64,000 nt of DNA from Bradyrhizobium diazoefficiens. Lineage in GTDB: Bacteria > Pseudomonadota > Alphaproteobacteria > Rhizobiales > Xanthobacteraceae. The stretch's first letter is position 1. Every line of letters starts with the position of its first letter. Of this stretch, positions 58,268 to 64,000 are shown in pieces. The notes under the pieces were generated by a model. That model ran no database searches and had not been told where the DNA came from. It saw only the letters and a program-made list of their open reading frames with translations. Both the position numbers and the translations under genes were made by a program. Where the stretch lies: positions 4,182,501 through 4,246,500 of the forward strand of contig NZ_CP067102.1 of assembly GCF_016616885.1 (NCBI RefSeq). The letters are read 5' to 3'.

Positions 58268-58546
58268 TCACTTCAAATAGGTTCGGACGACGTCGATGAG
58301 GTCGGCGGCGCCCTTGGCCTTCTCCGGATCCGTTTCGTGCGCGGGATCCACGACATGATGGCGAATGTGGTCTTCCAGGAGCTCGGTGGTGAGACCGCTG
58401 ATCGCGCCTTTCACTGACGCCACCAGCATCAACACATCGGCGCAGCCGATCTCCGACTCGAGCGCGCGTTCAACCGCCTCGAGCTGCCCCTTGATACGCC
58501 GGACGCGGCCGATGAGCTTCGACTTGTGCTTGATGGTGTGTGTCAT
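58268..58546 (-). CDS. rcnR: RcnR, metal-sensing repressor (CsoR/RcnR family)
   Basis: A 92-residue all-helical repressor. All four residues that bind Co/Ni in E. coli RcnR are present at the same positions: His3, Cys35, His60 and His64. On metal binding it is expected to release its operator and induce rcnA. The operator ATAGG-N7-CCTAT at 58556-58572 lies 10 bases before the start, so it represses its own operon. This matching of ligands supports Co/Ni sensing rather than copper. Confidence 0.93.
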   Translation of the reverse strand: MTHTIKHKSKLIGRVRRIKGQLEAVERALESEIGCADVLMLVASVKGAISGLTTELLEDHIRHHVVDPAHETDPEKAKGAADLIDVVRTYLK

Positions 58547-58555
58547 GACAGTAAG

Positions 58556-58572
58556 ATAGGGGGGTATCCTAT
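58556..58572. promoter_or_regulatory. RcnR operator with G-tract
   Basis: ATAGGGGGGTATCCTAT has an inverted repeat (ATAGG and CCTAT) around a run of G. The G-tract with A/T flanks is the class of site bound by RcnR/CsoR proteins. It lies 10 bases before rcnR. Confidence 0.75.
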
Positions 58573-58934
58573 ATTGGTCAAGGCGAGGGACAGCGCCGAC
58601 TCAGCCCGGATGCCCGTCAAAAGCGGGCGCGCCGCTCACGCAACAAAATCTGAAGTTGTGGATTGTCATCTTGGCGAGGGTAACACTGTAGGCTTTTCCG
58701 TGTCCTCCACGCCACGATTGTGCCTTTCCAGCAACATTCACGTGCGATTTAACTGTTATCGCAGTCCGCCCGTACCGGCGCCGCTTTTTGGCCACACCCG
58801 AACATGAATAAAATCGCTCTAATGTTTCAGGGGCTGGGCTGGTCCCTTGCAGGCGGCGGGAAATCCCAAGGTCGATTCAAATCTTGGGTCTGATGTTCCG
58901 GGTCTGACAAGGGTTGGCCAAGGAAACTGGTGCG
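58573..58934. other. Roughly 360-base divergent gap before ilvD
   Basis: I see no coding sequence, no attenuator peptide and no known riboswitch in this gap. It should contain the ilvD promoter. A TTG in-frame upstream of the ilvD start at 58914 exists, but the ATG at 58935 fits the family. Confidence 0.4.
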
Positions 58935-60659
58935 ATGGACGCCAAGACCAACATCAAGCAGAGGCTGCCGAGCCGTCACGTGACGGAAGGCCCTGCGCGC
59001 GCGCCTCACCGGTCCTACTTTTACGCCATGGGTCTGACCACCGAGCAGATCCATCAGCCCTTCGTCGGCGTCGCCTCGTGCTGGAATGAGGCTGCGCCCT
59101 GCAACATCGCCCTGATGCGCCAGGCGCAGGCGGTGAAGAAGGGCGTCGCATCCGCCCGCGGCACGCCGCGCGAATTCTGCACCATCACCGTGACCGATGG
59201 CATCGCCATGGGCCATGACGGCATGCGCTCGTCGCTGCCGTCGCGCGAATGCATCGCCGACTCCGTCGAGCTGACGGTGCGCGGCCACGCCTATGACGCC
59301 CTCGTCGGCCTCGCCGGCTGCGACAAGTCGCTGCCCGGCATGATGATGGCAATGGTCCGCCTCAACGTGCCCTCGATCTTCATTTACGGCGGCTCGATCC
59401 TGCCTGGCAATTTCCGGGGACAGCAGGTCACCGTGCAGGACATGTTCGAGGCGGTCGGCAAGCACTCGGTCGGCGCCATGTCGGACGAGGACCTCGACGA
59501 GATCGAGCGCGTGGCGTGCCCCTCGGCGGGCGCCTGTGGTGCGCAGTTCACCGCCAACACCATGGCGACCGTCTCGGAAGCCATTGGCCTCGCGCTGCCT
59601 TACTCGGCCGGTGCTCCGGCACCGTATGAAATCCGCGACGCCTTCTGCATGACCGCGGGCGAAAAGGTGATGGACCTGATCGCTCAAAATATCCGGCCGC
59701 GCGACATCGTCACCCGCAAGGCGCTGGAGAACGCGGCCGCTGTGGTCGCGGCGTCTGGCGGCTCTACCAATGCTGCGCTGCACCTGCCGGCGATCGCGCA
59801 TGAGTGCGGCATCAAGTTCGACCTGTTCGACGTCGCCGAAATCTTCAAAAAGACACCATATATCGCGGATTTGAAGCCGGGTGGCCGTTATGTCGCCAAA
59901 GACATGTTTGAAGTAGGTGGCATACCGCTTCTGATGAAGACGCTGCTCGACAACGGATTTCTCCACGGTGACTGCCTCACCGTCACCGGTCGAACGATCG
60001 CCGAAAACCTCAAGAGCGTGAAATGGAATCCGCACCAGGACGTGGTGCACCCGGCAGACAAACCCATCACCGTCACCGGTGGTGTGGTCGGTCTGAAGGG
60101 CAATTTGGCGCCAGAAGGTGCGATCGTGAAAGTCGCGGGAATGTCCAGTCTGAGGTTCACCGGTCCGGCGCGCTGCTTCGACCGGGAAGAGGACGCGTTT
60201 GAGGCCGTCCAGAACCGCACCTACCGCGAAGGCGAAGTCATCGTGATCCGCTACGAGGGCCCCAAGGGCGGCCCCGGCATGCGGGAGATGCTCCAGACCA
60301 CCGCAGCGCTGACCGGGCAGGGCATGGGCGGCAAGATCGCGCTCATCACCGACGGCCGCTTCTCCGGCGCCACCCGCGGCTTCTGCATCGGCCATGTCGG
60401 GCCTGAGGCCGCCATCGGCGGCCCGATCGCACTGTTGCAGGATGGCGACATCATCGAGATCGATGCCGTTGCCGGAATCCTTAACGTAAAATTGAGCGAC
60501 GCCGAGCTCGCGCAACGCAAGACCAAATGGAGCCCTCGCGCGACTAACCATACGTCGGGTGCGCTCTGGAAATATGCTCAGCAGGTTGGACCGGCGGTCG
60601 ATGGGGCAGTCACCCATCCGGGCGGCGCGCACGAGAAACAGTGTTATGCGGACATCTAG
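58935..60659 (+). CDS. ilvD: Dihydroxy-acid dehydratase
   Basis: A 574-residue iron-sulfur enzyme of branched-chain amino acid synthesis that converts 2,3-dihydroxy-acids to 2-oxo-acids. Family blocks are [60 protein letters not shown] and [17 protein letters not shown], with the cluster-ligand cysteines. The stop overlaps the next gene by 14 bases. No other ilv gene is near. Confidence 0.97.
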   Translation: MDAKTNIKQRLPSRHVTEGPARAPHRSYFYAMGLTTEQIHQPFVGVASCWNEAAPCNIALMRQAQAVKKGVASARGTPREFCTITVTDGIAMGHDGMRSSLPSRECIADSVELTVRGHAYDALVGLAGCDKSLPGMMMAMVRLNVPSIFIYGGSILPGNFRGQQVTVQDMFEAVGKHSVGAMSDEDLDEIERVACPSAGACGAQFTANTMATVSEAIGLALPYSAGAPAPYEIRDAFCMTAGEKVMDLIAQNIRPRDIVTRKALENAAAVVAASGGSTNAALHLPAIAHECGIKFDLFDVAEIFKKTPYIADLKPGGRYVAKDMFEVGGIPLLMKTLLDNGFLHGDCLTVTGRTIAENLKSVKWNPHQDVVHPADKPITVTGGVVGLKGNLAPEGAIVKVAGMSSLRFTGPARCFDREEDAFEAVQNRTYREGEVIVIRYEGPKGGPGMREMLQTTAALTGQGMGGKIALITDGRFSGATRGFCIGHVGPEAAIGGPIALLQDGDIIEIDAVAGILNVKLSDAELAQRKTKWSPRATNHTSGALWKYAQQVGPAVDGAVTHPGGAHEKQCYADI

Positions 60660-61470
60660 GCGTGCCATAGTTGCGTTTGTGTTGGGGGCTACCGCGCTGG
60701 CCGCGCCGGCGCTCGCCTTCGACGGTGCGCCGGTCAATCCGAAGGATGCGACCATTCCCGTCGTGACCACCTTGCCCGGTGCCGCGGGTGCGGTGCGCAA
60801 GTCGGTGGCGCCGGTCGCGCCCCAGGAAACCTCGCTCAGCGCCCTGCAATATGCTGCCGAGGGCGGTCACCCCATCGCGCAGTGGAAGCTCGGCCGCATG
60901 TACGCCAGTGGCGATGGCGTGGCCCAGGACGACGTGCGTGCGTTCGAATATTTCACCCGGATCGCGAATGCGCATGCCGAGGACAGCCCGTCGGCGCCGC
61001 AGGCGCAGGTCGTGGCCAACGCCTTCGTCGCGCTCGGCCGCTATTATCTGAGCGGCATCCCGAACTCGAAGGTCAAGGCCGACCCGGACCGGGCGCGGGA
61101 GATGTTCTCCTATGCCGCCTCCTATTTCGGCAACGCGGATGCCCAGTACGATCTCGCCCGGCTCTATCTGAAGACGCCGGACGCCTCGCGCGAGGATTTC
61201 CGCTACGGCGCGCGCTGGCTCGGCCTCGCGGCCCAGAAGGGCCAGCATGAGGCCCAGGCGCTGCTGGGGCAGATGCTGTTCAATGGCGACCGCCTGCCGC
61301 GCCAGGCCGCGCGCGGCCTGATGTGGCTGACGCTCGCGCGTGACAGCGCCGGCACTGATGAGACCTGGATCAAGGAAAACTACAACCGCGCCTTCGCCAA
61401 GGCCTCGGACGACGACCGCGCCATGTGCCTGCAAATGCTGGAGCAATGGGTGCAGGGCCGCCACGAATAG
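60646..61470 (+). CDS. Exported Sel1-repeat protein, ExoR-like
   Basis: 274 residues: signal peptide (about 1-26, ending LAAPALAF) and several Sel1-like repeats ([25 protein letters not shown], quoted in part; [33 protein letters not shown]). Length and repeat order resemble rhizobial ExoR, which restrains the ExoS/ChvI system from the periplasm. Identity with ExoR is inferred. The start overlaps ilvD by 14 bases; the ATG is not preceded by a clear ribosome site. Functional assignment needs a comparison of the signal peptide and repeat order with known ExoR. Confidence 0.65.
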   Translation: MRTSRRAIVAFVLGATALAAPALAFDGAPVNPKDATIPVVTTLPGAAGAVRKSVAPVAPQETSLSALQYAAEGGHPIAQWKLGRMYASGDGVAQDDVRAFEYFTRIANAHAEDSPSAPQAQVVANAFVALGRYYLSGIPNSKVKADPDRAREMFSYAASYFGNADAQYDLARLYLKTPDASREDFRYGARWLGLAAQKGQHEAQALLGQMLFNGDRLPRQAARGLMWLTLARDSAGTDETWIKENYNRAFAKASDDDRAMCLQMLEQWVQGRHE

Positions 61471-61479
61471 GCGAGGTCC

Positions 61480-61517
61480 GTAGGACGGGCAAAGGCGCCT
61501 TGGCGCCGTGCCCACCC
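61480..61517. repeat. Partial copy of the 86-bp intergenic element
   Basis: gtaggacgggcaaaggcgcc and the following cgccgtgcccacc match the left half of the repeat at 39401-39486, with one change in the end (gacg for ggtg). It lies in the gap after the ExoR-like gene. Confidence 0.6.
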
Positions 61518-61530
61518 ATCTGATCAGCGC

Positions 61531-62328
61531 TTACGCCGCCTCCAGATCCAAATCCGCCCACACCGGTACGTGATCCGACGGCTTCTCCCAGGCCCGCACA
61601 TAGCTGTCGATGCCGACATTGGCGAGCCGATCGCTGGCCTGTGGCGATAGCAGCAGATGGTCGATGCGCAGGCCCTGGTTCTTCTGCCAGGCCCCGGCCT
61701 GGTAGTCCCAGAACGTGTACAGCCCGGGCTCGTCGGTGACCGCGCGCAGTGCATCGGTCAGGCCGAGGCCGAGCAGGGACTGAAAACTCTCCCGCGTCTC
61801 CGGCTTGAACAGCGCGTCCTCGGTCCAGGCCGCGGGATTGTGGACGTCGCGGGCATGCGGAATGACGTTGAAGTCACCTGCGAGGATCAGTGGCTCCTCG
61901 GTCTTGAGGCGCTCCTTCGAATACTCAAGAAGCCGCGACATCCATTTGAGCTTGTAGGGATATTTCTCGGTCCCAACCGGGTTGCCGTTGGGCAGATAGA
62001 GACAGGCGATGCGCAGCACACCGCGCTTGAGCGTCACCACGCCCTCGAGGAAACGGGCATGCGCATCCTCGTCGCCCCCGGCAAGCCCCGACTTGGTCTC
62101 ATCGAACTTGAGCTTGGAGAGCAGCGCTACGCCGTTGAACGTCTTCTGCCCGTGGGTCACCACGTTGTAGCCGAGCGCCTCGATCTCCAGCCGCGGGAAG
62201 GCTTCGTCGACGCATTTGATCTCCTGCAGGCAGACGACGTCCGGCTGGCACTCCTTCAGCCAGGTCAGCAGGAGATCGATCCGCTGCCGGACCGAATTCA
62301 CATTCCAGGTGGCAACTCTGATGGGCAT
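61531..62328 (-). CDS. xthA: Exodeoxyribonuclease III (AP endonuclease)
   Basis: A 265-residue EEP-family nuclease that removes 3'-blocking groups and cuts at abasic sites. Signatures are TWNVNSVRQRI, CLQEIKCVDE (metal-binding Glu), GDFNVIPHARD and SDHVPVWADL with the catalytic His. I choose the ATG at 62328, giving the family start MPIRVATWNVNSVR. It is divergent from the kinase gene, 134 bases away. Confidence 0.95.
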   Translation of the reverse strand: MPIRVATWNVNSVRQRIDLLLTWLKECQPDVVCLQEIKCVDEAFPRLEIEALGYNVVTHGQKTFNGVALLSKLKFDETKSGLAGGDEDAHARFLEGVVTLKRGVLRIACLYLPNGNPVGTEKYPYKLKWMSRLLEYSKERLKTEEPLILAGDFNVIPHARDVHNPAAWTEDALFKPETRESFQSLLGLGLTDALRAVTDEPGLYTFWDYQAGAWQKNQGLRIDHLLLSPQASDRLANVGIDSYVRAWEKPSDHVPVWADLDLEAA

Positions 62329-62462
62329 GGGCGAGGGCTCCGGGCAGGGGTCATGGTTAGAACAAAATGCAAACGTGCCCGTCAAGGACGCCGCAAAATC
62401 TCCCACAAAATTAACCCGGCTTAAGCCGGCCTTGGGCCATTGATACCGAAAAGGTTTTTCGA

Positions 62463-64000
62463 ATGGGATGGCCGGACAAATCAACACAGCGCGCTGAGCC
62501 ACAAGACGGCCTGATCGGCGCGTTCCTGTACTGGCTTGGCGGCTTCGCGATCGAGGACGGCCTGACTGCCGGTCTCAGCGAGCGCGAGCTGCGCCGCATC
62601 CGCGCTAAGCAGATCGACGCCGTGACGCGGGCAATCCCGGTGACGATGGCCGTCACCATGCTGAACGTCGCCATCGTGCTGATCCTGTTCTGGGGCCGGG
62701 GCTGGAACGATTTCCTCGCGATCTGGGGCATGACGCTTGCCGCCACCGCCTCGCTCGCGGTGAGGGCGTGGCGGCGCGCGCAGCAGAATCCGCCGCAGGA
62801 AGCTTCACGCCGCGCGGCGCGGCAAATGATGCGGCAGGCATTCTTCCTGGCTGCGATCTGGGGCACGCTGCCGCTCGCATTGTTCAGCCGCGTCGGGCCG
62901 ACCGGCCAGCTGATCCTGGCCTGCCTGATGGTCGGCATGATGTCCGGCGGCGCCTTCACGCTGTCGACCTTTCCGCGCGCCGGTCTTGTCTATCTCGCGA
63001 CCATGACAATCGCCTGCGCCGGCGCGATGCTGTTGTGCGGTGCTGGTCCGTATGCCCTGACCGCAATGTTCCTGCTGCTGTTCGCGTTCTTCATGGCGCG
63101 CAACATCGTCTCGCAGGGCAATCTGTTCCTCGGCAATCTCAAGGCCCAGCGCGAGCTCGAACGCCAGACGGAGATCATCTCGCTGCTGCTGAAGGATTTT
63201 CAGGAGAACGCCAGCGACTGGCTGTGGCAGACCGATGCCGAAGGGCATCTCACCGACGTGCCGCAACGCTTCGCCGACGTCGCGCAATTGCCGCTGCCGC
63301 TGCTGAAGGGATCGTCTTTCGCCGACGTGCTCGACATGCTGTGCCCCGAAGACAAGGCGGCGGCCTACAATGTCGTTGGCCTGATGGAGCACGCCGAGCC
63401 GCTGCACGAGATGAACCTCACGGTCGTTACGGGCGGCGAGGCGCGGCTGTGGTCGCTGACGGCGAAGCCGGCCTATGACCGTGACGGCCAGTTTCTCGGC
63501 TATCGCGGTTTCGGCCGCGACGTCACCGAGCGCTGGCGCGCGGAAAAGGCCGAGGCCGAGAGCCGCGCGAAGTCGGATTTTCTCGCCGTGATGAGCCACG
63601 AGATCCGCACGCCGATGAACGGTGTGCTCGGGCTTGCCAGCATGCTGCTCGAAACAAAACTCGATCCGGAGCAGCGCGAAGCCGTCACCACGATCTGGGA
63701 GTCCGGCGACAACCTCCAGCGCATCCTCAACGACATCCTCGATCTGTCCAAGCTCGAGGCCGGGCGCTTCGCGTTCGAGGCGATCGACTTTGCGCCGCAG
63801 ACGCTGGTCGAGACGGTCGCGACCGTGGTGCGCGCAAGCGCCAAGAGCAAGGGGCTCGCGATCAAGATCGAGCTCGATCCGAACCTGCCGCCGACGCTGC
63901 GTGGCGACGTCGCGCGCATCCGCCAGGTGCTGCTCAATCTCGCATCCAATGCGGTGAAGTTCACCGACCAGGGCGAGGTGACGATCAAGGCCATCTGCCA
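62463..64000 (+). CDS. Membrane histidine kinase, 3' end outside the window
   Basis: An open frame from the ATG at 62463 to the end of the window with no stop (512 codons so far). It has about five membrane helices (about 55-215), a PAS domain (about 235-360, [14 protein letters not shown]), a coiled linker, the H-box [20 protein letters not shown] with the phospho-His, and the N-box [13 protein letters not shown]. This is the form usual in hybrid kinases, so a receiver domain beyond the window is possible. Divergent from xthA. Confidence 0.9.
   Translation, partial: MGWPDKSTQRAEPQDGLIGAFLYWLGGFAIEDGLTAGLSERELRRIRAKQIDAVTRAIPVTMAVTMLNVAIVLILFWGRGWNDFLAIWGMTLAATASLAVRAWRRAQQNPPQEASRRAARQMMRQAFFLAAIWGTLPLALFSRVGPTGQLILACLMVGMMSGGAFTLSTFPRAGLVYLATMTIACAGAMLLCGAGPYALTAMFLLLFAFFMARNIVSQGNLFLGNLKAQRELERQTEIISLLLKDFQENASDWLWQTDAEGHLTDVPQRFADVAQLPLPLLKGSSFADVLDMLCPEDKAAAYNVVGLMEHAEPLHEMNLTVVTGGEARLWSLTAKPAYDRDGQFLGYRGFGRDVTERWRAEKAEAESRAKSDFLAVMSHEIRTPMNGVLGLASMLLETKLDPEQREAVTTIWESGDNLQRILNDILDLSKLEAGRFAFEAIDFAPQTLVETVATVVRASAKSKGLAIKIELDPNLPPTLRGDVARIRQVLLNLASNAVKFTDQGEVTIKAIC

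Noticed and set aside
58827..60800. A 657-codon minus-strand frame opposite ilvD
   Set aside because: Antisense to a well supported ilvD; composition rich in Arg, His and Gly as expected from an antisense shadow.

Overview
The window reads as an ordinary chromosomal stretch of a high-GC alphaproteobacterium, most likely Bradyrhizobium or a close relative. That assignment is my inference from several features: an alphaproteobacterial SOS box (GTTC-N7-GTTC) in front of lexA, a pyruvate dehydrogenase E1-beta with its own lipoyl domain, an ExoR-like Sel1 protein, the order kdsA-eno-ftsB-pdhABC-lpd, and several short palindromic repeats of the type scattered through Bradyrhizobium genomes. I see no phage, integrase, transposase, CRISPR array, rRNA or tRNA.

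Layout. 0.2-13.6 kb (mostly minus strand): lexA, moeA, a HAD phosphatase with an FMN-dependent 2-hydroxyacid oxidase, ctpA (plus), a GGDEF-EAL protein, then moaC, trpC, trpD and a PpiD-type foldase. The moaC and moeA genes, which I expect to be neighbours, are about 7 kb apart, with a gene remnant at each edge of the intervening block. 13.9-17.6 kb: tpiA, secG, pyrG and a PmtA-like methyltransferase. 17.7-19.8 kb: a two-component system whose promoter carries the same 18-base direct-repeat box as the promoter of the methyltransferase. 20-30 kb: NIPSNAP protein, kdsA, an MFS transporter, a serine hydrolase, a universal stress protein, queF, a Vgb-like beta-propeller, eno, two oxidoreductases and ftsB.

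30-41 kb: a GAF-Fis regulator with an aldehyde dehydrogenase, a glycerophosphodiester phosphodiesterase, and the pyruvate dehydrogenase genes pdhA-pdhB-(DUF5076)-(deaminase)-pdhC-lpd. The E1-beta and E2 lipoyl domains are nearly identical. 41-47 kb: threonine synthase, an orphan tricarboxylate-binding protein, and a three-gene PAS kinase/FixJ-like/receiver operon. 47.3-48.7 kb: a run of very small cysteine-rich proteins with overlapping stops and starts plus one secreted protein; this is the least explained part of the window.

48.8-54.5 kb: soluble lytic transglycosylase, a membrane adenylate cyclase and four small proteins. 54.6-58.6 kb: a cobalt/nickel island with a DUF1488 protein, CbtB and CbtA (predicted uptake), a DUF1259 protein, and the efflux pair rcnA-rcnR with a G-tract operator. 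58.9-64 kb: ilvD, an ExoR-like protein overlapping it, xthA, and the 5' part of a histidine kinase that runs off the window.
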